Shown: in pieces, positions 7,831 to 15,770 of the stretch
Layout of the letters: each line of letters starts with the position of its first letter
How positions within the stretch are numbered: position 1 is the stretch's first letter
Source of the DNA: Bacillota bacterium
Lineage (GTDB): Bacteria > Bacillota > Clostridia > Christensenellales > CAG-138
Assembly (NCBI GenBank): GCA_023459335.1
Contig: JAEWUO010000017.1
Span: 1-49,419, forward strand
DNA: 49,419 nt
Direction: 5' to 3'
The notes under the pieces: model-generated
Databases searched by the model: none
The model's input: the letters and a program-made list of their open reading frames with translations, nothing else
Told to the model about the DNA's origin: nothing
Translations under genes and position numbers: made by a program

Positions 7831-9084
7831 TTATTTATACATAGCAAGTAACTCATCAAATGAAATCTCAATGCCGACATTTCTAAGTAAATCTTTACGC
7901 ATGTTGTAGATCTTCTCGAGAATCTGATGTATATCTTTTCCGTAATGAAGTTGATTATGGCAAGTACTACACAGTGAAATAATGTTCTCTTCTATATCTA
8001 GAGAAACATCAAATATTGAAGAAAAACCCATAGGAACTAAGTGATGCGGCTCGGTATATGGAAGACCGTCTAGTTTCCTTATAAATGTTATATGGGAAGG
8101 ATCGGATTCACATTTATAATCTGCCATTGCGAGAGCGTTGGCGGATACTTTTGGATCGCGACTGAATATTTTGCGACCTCGTGTTTCGATGGGAGAACTC
8201 TTTTCCTTTGGATTTCCACTATATTTGAGAGCGTTTTTTTTCGTCAAATCGCGGTCGGCGATTTTTCGTGCCAGCTCTTCATCGTAAATATGTTCTGTTT
8301 CTACTTGTATAGGCTCTAAAGGTACAACCACCTTGCTTTTCAATGGTGTCCCGTCAATATGAAAAATGACGAGTCCGGTAAGCAAGCTGCTATTAACTAA
8401 TGTGTGCGGAGGTATCGATGAAGAGGTCTCGACACTTCTTAAACGAGCTGGCGAAATAAATCCAGCTTCCTGCATGAACAGCGGTATTTGATTACTCGGG
8501 ATACGAAGCTGCGGCTTTCTTGGGAGCCCTCCGTTTATGCGTTCACGAGCTGTATTAAAATTATGTTCAATCCCAAATCTATCAAGCACCATAATTATTA
8601 TTGGTGCAGATATCTCGGGACAATCAAGGGCGAGATATCTGATTTTTCCATTCTTGCGATCGATGTCAAAGGATGCTCTGCCATCAAAAGCTCCAACTAA
8701 AAAAGCACGAAGAATATCACCATCAGCAAATTTGAGTAGAGCTTCTGATACCCTAAGAAAGTCAGGAATATTAACGTCGTTATCACTACGAAAAACAAAA
8801 CCAAAACCTAGTTTATTACTTGCAAACCAACGTTTTTCAACTAACTTTTGTTTCGAAAAATATACACCAGTAGTAGCGATCGCAATTTTCTTGAGGGAAC
8901 TCAGGTGTTCTTCTAGTTCTTCGGGACTAGCCATACCTGAATTGTGGCGGACTGTGGATAAACATATTTCCGAGTCAGCATCTTTGTGAAAATCCATTGA
9001 GGACAGGATTCCACCAAGAAAATACGCGGTTGATGCAGATAGCTCCGCGCCAATGCTTACCGGAAGCTGAGAGATTGTATACAT
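7831..9084 (-). CDS. HNH endonuclease with LAGLIDADG-like N-terminal half, likely restriction enzyme
   Basis: About 417 residues, starting at the ATG at 9084 (GGAG eight bases upstream). The C-terminal 110 residues form an HNH nuclease: YKCESD, then EPHHLVPM with the catalytic histidine, EENIISLC with the asparagine, CSTCHNQLHYG with the final histidine and zinc-type cysteines. The front 230 residues look like two LAGLIDADG-type repeats (AYFLGGILSSMDF and AFLVGAFDGRASFDI), but the key acidic residue of a cutting LAGLIDADG enzyme is methionine in the first and arginine in the second. I infer a DNA-recognition role for that half and cleavage by the HNH half. It diverges from the HTH-methyltransferase operon, so it is the best restriction-enzyme candidate. 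A homing endonuclease is the alternative. Confidence 0.75.
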   Translation of the reverse strand: MYTISQLPVSIGAELSASTAYFLGGILSSMDFHKDADSEICLSTVRHNSGMASPEELEEHLSSLKKIAIATTGVYFSKQKLVEKRWFASNKLGFGFVFRSDNDVNIPDFLRVSEALLKFADGDILRAFLVGAFDGRASFDIDRKNGKIRYLALDCPEISAPIIIMVLDRFGIEHNFNTARERINGGLPRKPQLRIPSNQIPLFMQEAGFISPARLRSVETSSSIPPHTLVNSSLLTGLVIFHIDGTPLKSKVVVPLEPIQVETEHIYDEELARKIADRDLTKKNALKYSGNPKEKSSPIETRGRKIFSRDPKVSANALAMADYKCESDPSHITFIRKLDGLPYTEPHHLVPMGFSSIFDVSLDIEENIISLCSTCHNQLHYGKDIHQILEKIYNMRKDLLRNVGIEISFDELLAMYK

Positions 9085-9192
9085 AAATGCTGCTCCTTTA
9101 TTTTGATATAGTTTCATGTGCTATCGAATACTGGACAAACATGGGACGTGCTCAATAATTCAGTGTTATTACTACTCGTTCATATTTATTAC

Positions 9193-9221
9193 TTGATATT
9201 AGTATCCTTGTATGGTATACT
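9193..9221 (+). promoter_or_regulatory. Promoter of the HTH-methyltransferase operon
   Basis: TTGATA at 9193-9198 and TATACT at 9216-9221 with a 17-base spacer and a TGG just before the -10 (extended -10). It drives the regulator and both methyltransferases. Confidence 0.75.
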
Positions 9222-9242
9222 CTATAAGTGGAGGAATATACG

Positions 9243-9431
9243 ATGGATGAAAACGGATTCGAAAAGTGGACAGGACTTAACGAAATTGCTGTTTATTTAG
9301 GAGTTACGAAGGATACAATTCGCAACTTGTTAAAGAAAAATAAAATTCCAGCACACAAAATTGGGCGACAATGGCGTTTTCGAAAGTCTGAAGTTGACGA
9401 TTGGATTAATAGTGGGAAAAGTGCACTATAA
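9243..9431 (+). CDS. Excisionase-family helix-turn-helix protein, likely R-M regulator
   Basis: A 62-residue MerR-type/excisionase (HTH_17) domain protein. The core runs TGLNEIAVYLGVTKDTIRNL then KIPAHKIGRQWRFRKSEVDDWI, the classic pattern of this DNA-binding fold. I chose the ATG at 9243, eight bases after GGAGG; a GTG at 9228 lies upstream of that site. It is the first gene of an operon with two DNA methyltransferases and diverges from the HNH nuclease, so it probably sets the timing of methylase and nuclease expression like a controller protein. A phage excisionase is possible, but the position beside methyltransferases, with no integrase near, argues against it. Confidence 0.82.
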   Translation: MDENGFEKWTGLNEIAVYLGVTKDTIRNLLKKNKIPAHKIGRQWRFRKSEVDDWINSGKSAL

Positions 9432-9460
9432 AATAAATTATATCAAACTAAGGAAAAAAC

Positions 9461-10201
9461 ATGCCGATTACTCTATTAAACAATGACTGTTTAGTTGCGA
9501 TGAATGATATTGCAGATGATTCTGTCGACCTCATTTTAACAGATCCTCCATATAATCTTGGGAATTTCATGAAAGAACGGGCAACAAATTTAAAACAAAT
9601 GAGAGCCAACTACTTTGGCGCAGCAGGTTGGGACAATTTCGATACCTATGAATGGACTGATTCAATGACGCGATTCTTCAATGAAGTCGCTCGAGTTATA
9701 CGCCCAGGTGGATCACTTGTTGTCTTTATGTCTATTATACGAGTTCAAACGCTAATAACACTAGCCCAAAATTGTGGATTTTACTATAAAACAACAGGAA
9801 TTTGGCATAAGCACAATCCAATGCCACGCAATATGAACTTGCATTTTATCAACTCTACAGAAGCGTGGGTATATTTCACATACAAGAAGCATACTGGCGT
9901 TTTTAATAATTGCGGGAAAGCAATTCACGACTTTATTGAAACATCTGTGGCCCCAATGGGAGAGAAAAGATACGGCAAACATCCGACACAAAAGCCAGTC
10001 GCATTGATGCAGCATTTCATACAATTGCTTTCCAATGAAGGGGATTGCGTGCTGGATCCATTTATGGGGAGCGGAAGTACCGGGGTTGCGGCGAAGATAT
10101 TAAACCGCTCGTTTGTGGGTATAGAGTTATGTCCAGAGTATTTTGAGATTGCTCGTTGTCGTATAGAGGAGGTACATAGTCATGAAACCAACAACGATTG
10201 A
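9461..10201 (+). CDS. Amino-group DNA methyltransferase (adenine-N6 or cytosine-N4), beta class
   Basis: A 246-residue S-adenosylmethionine-dependent DNA methyltransferase. Motif IV comes first (TDPPYNLG, residues 27-34) and the SAM-binding motif I comes near the end (LDPFMGSGSTGVAA, about residues 195-208), the order of the beta class. HPTQKP before motif I is also typical. DPPY favours N6-adenine, though N4-cytosine cannot be excluded. The target-recognition part lies between the motifs and is short. It should protect host and prophage DNA against the nuclease of this island. The next methyltransferase starts 20 bases inside its 3' end. Confidence 0.9.
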   Translation: MPITLLNNDCLVAMNDIADDSVDLILTDPPYNLGNFMKERATNLKQMRANYFGAAGWDNFDTYEWTDSMTRFFNEVARVIRPGGSLVVFMSIIRVQTLITLAQNCGFYYKTTGIWHKHNPMPRNMNLHFINSTEAWVYFTYKKHTGVFNNCGKAIHDFIETSVAPMGEKRYGKHPTQKPVALMQHFIQLLSNEGDCVLDPFMGSGSTGVAAKILNRSFVGIELCPEYFEIARCRIEEVHSHETNND

Positions 10202-11240
10202 CCTCTTTGCAGGAGTGGGTGGATTATCGCTCGGCTTTAAAACCGCTGGTTTCGATATCGTAATGGCAAATGAATATGACTCTTCGATTGCAGAAGCATA
10301 TAAAAAAAATCATTCCGGCGTAGAGATGCTAGTTGCGGATATTACAAAAATGTCTTTGCAGGACACTTTTGGAAGGTGTAAGCATGTTGATATCATTATT
10401 GGCGGACCACCTTGCCAAGGGTTTTCACAAAAGGGTCAACGAAAGACAATAAAAGACGAACGTAATTTTCTTTTTTTGCACTACTTTAAAACTGTGGAGT
10501 TAATTCACCCACGATATTTTGTCATGGAAAATGTCCCCAATTTATTGACTTCGGAAGATGCGTTTTTCATGAAAGAAATTGAAGGACTATTTAATAGCAT
10601 CGGGTATACGCTTAATGCTGGAATATTTAATACTGCTGATTATGGAGTTCCGCAGAATCGCAAGCGTGCATGCATTATCGGTAAGCTTGGGGCAACTCAA
10701 GTTTCCCTTCCAACCCCTTTTTTACGAAAAGTTTCGGCTTGGGATGCAATAAGCGATTTAGCATTTTTAGAATCTGGAGAAGGAACAGAAATACAGGAGT
10801 ATCGTTTTACACCGCAGAGTGATTATCAAACCAAGCTTCGAGAAGGCTCTAATTTGCTTTACAACCATGTAGCCACGACACATTCGTCCACTGCTATTCA
10901 GAGGATGAGAATGATTCAGCCTGAGTGTGGTAAAGAATCACTACCTGTGGAGCATTTAACAAAATCAATCTATAGTGGGACTTGGTCTCGTATAGTAAAA
11001 GATGAGCCTGCCGTTACTATTACAACTCGGTTTGATACACCTTCATCCGGTAGGTTCATGCATCCATATTTAAACAGAGCAATTACAGTAAGAGAAGCGG
11101 CAAGATTGCAATCATTTCCTGACATATTCAGATTCTTTGGAACAAAGAGTTCACAAATGAAGCAGGTAGGTAATGCAGTCCCTCCACTCTTTGCAGAGGC
11201 CATTGCAAAAGCTATTCTAGCTGATATGAACATCGAATAA
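10182..11240 (+). CDS. C5-cytosine DNA methyltransferase
   Basis: A 352-residue Dcm-type enzyme with all main motifs: I, IDLFAGVGGLSLGF at residues 6-19; IV, GGPPCQGFS with catalytic C78; VI, MENVPNLL near residue 117; VIII, PQNRKRACIIG near residue 155; X, QVGNAVPPLFAEAI near the end. The variable target-recognition region is about residues 175-290. It transfers a methyl group from S-adenosylmethionine to carbon 5 of cytosine in a specific site. The ATG at 10182 has AGAGGAGG upstream and overlaps the preceding methyltransferase by 20 bases, so the two are coupled and probably protect the two strands of one recognition site. Confidence 0.93.
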   Translation: MKPTTIDLFAGVGGLSLGFKTAGFDIVMANEYDSSIAEAYKKNHSGVEMLVADITKMSLQDTFGRCKHVDIIIGGPPCQGFSQKGQRKTIKDERNFLFLHYFKTVELIHPRYFVMENVPNLLTSEDAFFMKEIEGLFNSIGYTLNAGIFNTADYGVPQNRKRACIIGKLGATQVSLPTPFLRKVSAWDAISDLAFLESGEGTEIQEYRFTPQSDYQTKLREGSNLLYNHVATTHSSTAIQRMRMIQPECGKESLPVEHLTKSIYSGTWSRIVKDEPAVTITTRFDTPSSGRFMHPYLNRAITVREAARLQSFPDIFRFFGTKSSQMKQVGNAVPPLFAEAIAKAILADMNIE

Positions 11241-11341
11241 TATTCTAATGAAATAAACATGTCATATATTAAAAACATTTCTGAATTATTAAATAATAAA
11301 CTCTAACCAAGTGGGTTATAAAGTGGGTTTTGGGGAAAAGG

Positions 11342-11378
11342 AAAGAGCCGAAAACGCTAGAGTTTATCGGCTCTTTTT
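11342..11378. terminator. Bidirectional terminator between methyltransferase operon and tRNA-Leu
   Basis: A 10-bp stem, AAAGAGCCGA with TCGGCTCTTT, followed by TT on the plus strand and a T-rich tract on the minus strand. It can end both the plus-strand methyltransferase transcript and the minus-strand tRNA transcript. Confidence 0.8.
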
Positions 11379-11379
11379 C

Positions 11380-11462
11380 TGGTGCGACCGGAGGGATTTG
11401 AACCCTCAAGGTTTCCCCGACGGATTTTAAGTCCGTTGTGTATGCCGTTCCACCACGGTCGC
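11380..11462 (-). tRNA. tRNA-Leu (anticodon UAA)
   Basis: Read on the minus strand, the sequence folds as a class II tRNA: acceptor stem GCGACCG with CGGTCGC, anticodon arm ACGGA-CTTAAAA-TCCGT giving anticodon UAA, a variable arm, a T arm ending GGTTCAAATCC, discriminator A and an encoded CCA. Length is 83 bases. Its 3' end touches the AT-rich island, the arrangement left when a phage or island integrates into the 3' end of a tRNA gene. No integrase is seen near this end, so it would be the far side of the element. Confidence 0.95.
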
Positions 11463-11471
11463 AATGGGAAT

Positions 11472-11499
11472 ATTTTACCATGCGTGCGGAGAATGTCAA
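11472..11499 (-). promoter_or_regulatory. Promoter of tRNA-Leu
   Basis: On the minus strand TTGACA (11494-11499) and TAAAAT (11472-11477) are separated by 16 bases, placing the start just before the tRNA. The region is host-like, so the promoter lies outside the inserted element. Confidence 0.75.
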
Positions 11500-11547
11500 T
11501 TCGGAATTCGCTGAAAAGCGGAAGCGCAAGGACAAACAGCGAACCGT

Positions 11548-12114
11548 TTACAATCCAAGCAGTACGCCGGCAAGACCGCCCGCAAGGAAGAAGAAGACGG
11601 GGTGTAAATTTTTAACCTTTGGAACGAACAGCAAACCGAGAAACACTGTAAACAGCGCGACGTTCCGCCACTCAAACGCCTGCCAGAATCCGCCGGCCAG
11701 AGTTCCCTTCAACAGCGCCGCCTGCAGAACAGACCAAGCGGCTGCGGCGATGAGCCCCGTTACGGCGGGGCGAAGCGTTACAAACAACTCGTTGACGAGC
11801 CGGTTCTGCCGGTATTTTTCCAGAGCGCGCGCAACCAGCGATACGATGACAAACGAGGGGAGGATCAGGGAGAACGTCGCGAGGATCGCGCCGGGAACGC
11901 CCGCGGCACTATAACCCGCGAACGTCGCCGCGTTGACGCCTACCGGCCCGGGTGTCGCTTCCGCGATCGCCGCGATATCGGCAAGATGCAGGGAATCGAA
12001 CCAGGACGGGTATCGCTCTATCATTTTTTGAATAAACGGCAGCGTCGAGTATCCGCCACCGACGGCGAAGAGGCCCGTTTGAAAAAACTCAAAGAATAAC
12101 TGGAGATACGTCAT
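11548..12114 (-). CDS. Chromate transporter family protein, second half-size subunit
   Basis: About 188 residues with several hydrophobic segments and the CHR-family signature: FAVGGGYSTLPFIQ near residue 17 and EATPGPVGVNAATFAGY near residue 52. In this family, short CHR proteins occur as pairs encoded by adjacent genes that together make one transporter, known in some bacteria to export chromate; the natural substrate in anaerobes is often unknown. I start it at the ATG at 12114, which overlaps the stop of the upstream partner as ATGA. Confidence 0.85.
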   Translation of the reverse strand: MTYLQLFFEFFQTGLFAVGGGYSTLPFIQKMIERYPSWFDSLHLADIAAIAEATPGPVGVNAATFAGYSAAGVPGAILATFSLILPSFVIVSLVARALEKYRQNRLVNELFVTLRPAVTGLIAAAAWSVLQAALLKGTLAGGFWQAFEWRNVALFTVFLGLLFVPKVKNLHPVFFFLAGGLAGVLLGL

Positions 12115-12644
12115 TTGTGCACCCCCCATACGATGAACCCCACGACGAGAGCGAGCAGCACCACAAACACGGGGGAGAAATGCAGAACGGCGATGATGAC
12201 AAACCCCGCGACGCACAGGGCGATGCCGAGCCAGTTTTTCACATTGGAGCGGATCATTCCTATTACAGCGGATGTGATGACCGCCGCGACCGCTACACGG
12301 ATGCCGTTGAACGCGCTGGTTACGACCGGATTATTCCAGAATTTCATCAGAACGGTCGCCACAAGGAGGATTGCGGCCAGAGGAGCCGAGATCACACCCA
12401 GCACGGCCGCTGCCGCGCCGCCCCAGCCGCCGCGTTTCTGACCGACGATCGCCGCGGTATTCACGGCAATGACGCCGGGGACGCTCTGCGACAGAGCATA
12501 CGTATCCATCAGCTCGTCCTGCGTAATCCAGGCGCGGTATTCAACAACCTCGTGCGTTAAAAGCGGCAGCATGGTATAGCCGCTGCCGAACATGAGAGCG
12601 CCGATTTTCAGAAAAGAAATATATAATTGCCAGAGAGATTTCAT
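12111..12644 (-). CDS. Chromate transporter family protein, first half-size subunit
   Basis: About 177 residues, starting at the ATG at 12644. It has the matching CHR-domain motifs: ALMFGSGYTMLPLL near residue 15 and LSQSVPGVIAVNTAAIVG near residue 50, followed by several membrane segments. It overlaps the second subunit by four bases (ATGA), so the two are made together. A pair of half-size proteins of this kind is thought to work as a heterodimer in the membrane. The glycosyltransferase gene ends 52 bases upstream and may be co-transcribed. Confidence 0.85.
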   Translation of the reverse strand: MKSLWQLYISFLKIGALMFGSGYTMLPLLTHEVVEYRAWITQDELMDTYALSQSVPGVIAVNTAAIVGQKRGGWGGAAAAVLGVISAPLAAILLVATVLMKFWNNPVVTSAFNGIRVAVAAVITSAVIGMIRSNVKNWLGIALCVAGFVIIAVLHFSPVFVVLLALVVGFIVWGVHK

Positions 12645-12696
12645 CGCAAACGTCCCCAAAGAAATAGTTTGCTGCGCCGTCCTGCGGATATGGGTA

Positions 12697-14109
12697 TCAG
12701 TATACGTACCATTGCTTGACAAACGCAAGCAAATATACCACAAACAATACGATGCAGACAGCCGTCGCAATCCGGTCGACCGATTTCTTTCCGGTGATTG
12801 CGCCGAGCGCGAGCGCGAGCGGATACGCCGCCGTGAGATAACGAGGCGCGGAAAGGAGCCAGGTGGCGCCCATGCAGACCGCGTAATAAGCGATAAAATA
12901 AGCAACGTTCGACGCGCGGAGCTTATTTTGCGCCGCGATCACGATACCGAGCGAGGCAAAGAGGAACACAAGGTTTGGAATCCACAGCCCCCAGAGCATG
13001 CGCACGTTGTCCGCAAACGAAGTCGTTGCGCTGTTGACGATGGTCGATGTCGCGGCGAAAAACCACCCGAGCTGCTGATGCCAGTGTTCCCTTTGATAGG
13101 TTAAAAACATCGTCGCGTTGCCGGTCACGCGATAATTGACATAACAGTATAGCAGCAGCCCCGCCGGGATAAACAGCAGGGAAAGCGCGTTTCCGGTCAT
13201 GCGCCACCGCCAGCGCGGCTCTTTTCCGCGCAGGGGCGCTTCGCGGATGATGCTGCCTGCGAGCTCAAAGCAGGCGGGAACGAATAATAGGATTCCCGGC
13301 ATGCGCGTAAACGCCGCGAGGAACCCGACCGCGCCCGCGAGCGGGTAAACATTCTTCCGGACGGCGTAGACGCAGGCGACGGAGAGCAATAAAAACAAAC
13401 TGTCCGACATTGGCGCGGAGAAGAGAAACGACGCCGGAAGGATGCAAAGATATTTCAGCGCGCGCAGCGCGCCTTTTTTATCGGTGTCCAGCAGGGCGAG
13501 TTCGTAGAGAAGATATGCCGCGAAAACCCAGCAAACGTTCGATACGAAAAGCCCGCTGAGCAGATAATTCTGGAAGATCCAGTGAAACGCGCGGACAAGA
13601 TATGGATACAGCGGAAAAAACACGATCAGGAGACGGTCGTCGCCGACGCTGACATATCCGTTTTCCGCGATGTTGAGGTAATGCTGGCTGTCCGTCCCCA
13701 ACTGATTCCAAATGCCCAGATTGTCGATCAGTCCGCCCGCGTACCCCGATTTCACCATCGAGAGCAGGTAAGCGATCAAAAAGAGCAGCACACGAAACAG
13801 CGCGAGATAACATACGATTTGCAGCATCGGGTGCATGCGCTGCCTGCGCCCGCTGCGCCTGCCTTCCTCCGCGCGGACGGGAAGCCAAGGGTTCCGGCTC
13901 CAAGCCGCCATCCACTGCGGAATAAACCGAATGCCGAGCAGCGCAAACAGAAACGCGCTGGCCGCCGCGGCGACGACCGCGAGCGGGTTATGCGGCGCTT
14001 TGACGAGCACCCATTCGGCGAACGCGGAAAACAATACGATTAAGGGTACCGATGTGAACAGTACCCTTTTCCAGAACCATACATCTTGTTTTAGGGTTGA
14101 TCGCTGCAT
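12697..14109 (-). CDS. PIG-V/Gpi18-like membrane mannosyltransferase
   Basis: A 470-residue polytopic membrane protein with about ten hydrophobic segments. The stretch DSQHYLNIAENGYV followed by IVFFPLYPYLVRAF (about residues 140-175) resembles the conserved region of the bacterial Gpi18/PIG-V relatives (COG5542), GT-C fold enzymes that use lipid-linked sugars on the outer face of the membrane. The acidic residue in the first loop is present. The protein probably adds a sugar to a cell-surface polymer or protein; the acceptor is unknown. It starts six bases after the gene before it, suggesting coupled translation. Confidence 0.75.
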   Translation of the reverse strand: MQRSTLKQDVWFWKRVLFTSVPLIVLFSAFAEWVLVKAPHNPLAVVAAAASAFLFALLGIRFIPQWMAAWSRNPWLPVRAEEGRRSGRRQRMHPMLQIVCYLALFRVLLFLIAYLLSMVKSGYAGGLIDNLGIWNQLGTDSQHYLNIAENGYVSVGDDRLLIVFFPLYPYLVRAFHWIFQNYLLSGLFVSNVCWVFAAYLLYELALLDTDKKGALRALKYLCILPASFLFSAPMSDSLFLLLSVACVYAVRKNVYPLAGAVGFLAAFTRMPGILLFVPACFELAGSIIREAPLRGKEPRWRWRMTGNALSLLFIPAGLLLYCYVNYRVTGNATMFLTYQREHWHQQLGWFFAATSTIVNSATTSFADNVRMLWGLWIPNLVFLFASLGIVIAAQNKLRASNVAYFIAYYAVCMGATWLLSAPRYLTAAYPLALALGAITGKKSVDRIATAVCIVLFVVYLLAFVKQWYVY

Positions 14110-14115
14110 GAAGCA

Positions 14116-14679
14116 TCAATCCCGCAGCGCGAGGCAAGGCCCGAGAATCTCCGCCATCACAAGCCCGCTGCGAGCCTGTGCAACGTCCCAGCTGAAAGCG
14201 GAATCGTCCGCGGCGGCCTGCAGGCTGGGCTGCGGCGCGGGTTTCGCAGGAGCCTTCTCCGGAGGGCATTGCGCTGCGATGCCGGTCGCGCTCGTTTCCT
14301 CGTGCGCATGGCCGCTTTCGCTGCTTACCGTGACCGTGTGCGTAATGCTGGTTTTCGCTTCCTTGAGCGTACTCTGCGCCCGGGTGAGATTCGTTGCTAC
14401 CTCGTGAGCCTGCTCACCCTCAAATACGGCGCCGGGTTGACCCTCCTGTGAACCGATACCCTCGAAAGAAGGCTGAAAAGCAGCCGACGGACGCACGGTC
14501 GGAGCAAGCGGCGTGGTGCGCAGCGGCTGCTGAGGACGCGGCTGCGCCGCGGGCTGCGCGGCGCGCTGTCTCGCCGCGCGCTGCGCTTCCTGTTCGGTTT
14601 TCGCCTTCTGCTGCTGCTTTTTCAGAGCGATCGGGACGATGATCCAGATGATCGCCAGAATGATAAATACCGTAGTCAT
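14116..14679 (-). CDS. Membrane-anchored low-complexity protein, unknown function
   Basis: A 187-residue protein with one N-terminal membrane segment (VFIILAIIWIIVPIAL) followed by a basic glutamine-rich stretch and a long region rich in proline, alanine and glutamine. The last 30 residues (SFSWDVAQARSGLVMAEILG type) look conserved and folded. It lies three bases after floA and six bases before the mannosyltransferase, clearly in the same operon. Small anchored proteins next to flotillin genes are common in Clostridia, but I recognise no family. It may be a partner of FloA membrane domains. Confidence 0.6.
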   Translation of the reverse strand: MTTVFIILAIIWIIVPIALKKQQQKAKTEQEAQRAARQRAAQPAAQPRPQQPLRTTPLAPTVRPSAAFQPSFEGIGSQEGQPGAVFEGEQAHEVATNLTRAQSTLKEAKTSITHTVTVSSESGHAHEETSATGIAAQCPPEKAPAKPAPQPSLQAAADDSAFSWDVAQARSGLVMAEILGPCLALRD

Positions 14680-14682
14680 ATA

Positions 14683-15663
14683 CTATTTCTTATTTTCCGG
14701 AATTACCGGTTTGGTTCCTTTGCCGATGGCGCTGCGCATTTCGGTGTCGGAATGGATGTTCTGCATCCGGTAATAATCCATGACGCCGAGATGCCCGTCC
14801 CGGAACGCCTGCGCCATAGCCTTGGGCACCTCCGCCTCGGCCTCGACGACGCGCGCGCGCATACCGGCGACCGCCGCGATGTTCTCCTGTTCCTGCGCTA
14901 CCGCCATGGCGCGGCGCTCTTCCGCTTTCGCCTGCGCGATGCGCTTGTCTGCTTCGGCCTGGTCGATCTGCAGCTGAGCGCCGACGTTGCGGCCGACGTC
15001 CACATCCGCGATGTCGATGGAGAGGATTTCGAACGCGGTTCCCGCGTCGAGGCCCTTGTCCAGAACGGTGCGGGAGATCCTGTCCGGGTTCTCCAGCACG
15101 TCCTTGTGGCTCTTGCTGGAGCCGACGGTGGTGACGATGCCCTCGCCGATACGCGCGATGACGGTTTCCTCGCCCGCGCCGCCGACGAGACGGTCGATGT
15201 TGGCGCGGACGGTGACGCGCGCTTTGGCCCTTAGTTCGATGCCGTCCATGGCGACCGCTGCGATGACCGGGGTCTCGATGACTTTCGGGTTGACGCTCAT
15301 CTGCACGGCGTTAAGTACGTCGCGTCCGGCGAGATCGATGGCGCAGCTCTGCTCGAAACCAAGCGGGATACCCGCGCGCTGAGATGCGATGAGCGCGTTG
15401 ATCACGCGGTCCACGTTGCCGCCGGCGAGATAGTGCGCCTCAAGCTTGTTGATGGATACGTCGAGGCCGGCTTTTGTAGCCTTGATCATCGGGTTGACGA
15501 TGCGGCTCGGAATAACCTTGCGAACGCGCATGCCGACGAGCTGGAAAATACCGATTTTAACGCCGGAAGCGCGGGCGGAAATCCACAGCCCGAGAGGGAC
15601 GAAACTAAAGAACAGCACGAGAAAGATAACGGCCAGAATGATGATGACGACAGGTCCAAACAT
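14683..15663 (-). CDS. floA: Flotillin-like protein FloA
   Basis: A 326-residue protein of the UPF0365/FloA family, with an N-terminal membrane hairpin (residues 3-30), an SPFH-like domain with the motifs IDLAGRDVLNAVQMSVNP and IARIGEGIVTTVGSS, and a C-terminal coiled-coil rich in alanine and glutamate (QAEADKRIAQAKAEERRA). FloA organises functional membrane microdomains. Length and motif order match the family fully. A strong AGGAGG lies seven bases before the ATG. It follows nfeD, its usual neighbour, about 107 bases downstream. Confidence 0.95.
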   Translation of the reverse strand: MFGPVVIIILAVIFLVLFFSFVPLGLWISARASGVKIGIFQLVGMRVRKVIPSRIVNPMIKATKAGLDVSINKLEAHYLAGGNVDRVINALIASQRAGIPLGFEQSCAIDLAGRDVLNAVQMSVNPKVIETPVIAAVAMDGIELRAKARVTVRANIDRLVGGAGEETVIARIGEGIVTTVGSSKSHKDVLENPDRISRTVLDKGLDAGTAFEILSIDIADVDVGRNVGAQLQIDQAEADKRIAQAKAEERRAMAVAQEQENIAAVAGMRARVVEAEAEVPKAMAQAFRDGHLGVMDYYRMQNIHSDTEMRSAIGKGTKPVIPENKK

Positions 15664-15709
15664 ATGCTACCTCCTGTTTTTTGGTGAGTGGGGGAGTCTG
15701 ATCTGTTCA

Positions 15710-15756
15710 CACGCCGGAACTGCTCCGGCGTGCAAGAAACGCCGGAGACCGGCGTT
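15710..15756. other. Two adjacent GC-rich hairpins between nfeD and floA
   Basis: CACGCCGGA with TCCGGCGTG (15710-15732) and AACGCCGG with CCGGCGTT around a three-base loop (15738-15756). Neither is followed by a T-run on the minus strand, so they are unlikely to be simple terminators. They may protect or process the nfeD-floA transcript. Confidence 0.5.
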
Positions 15757-15770
15757 GGTTGCGCCGCTGA

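Noticed and set aside
9243..9431. Phage excisionase beside an integrase
   Set aside because: No recombinase gene is near; the neighbours are DNA methyltransferases.
5576..11240. Type I restriction system or toxin-antitoxin pair
   Set aside because: No specificity subunit, helicase-nuclease subunit or toxin fold is seen; the motifs fit a type II-like system.
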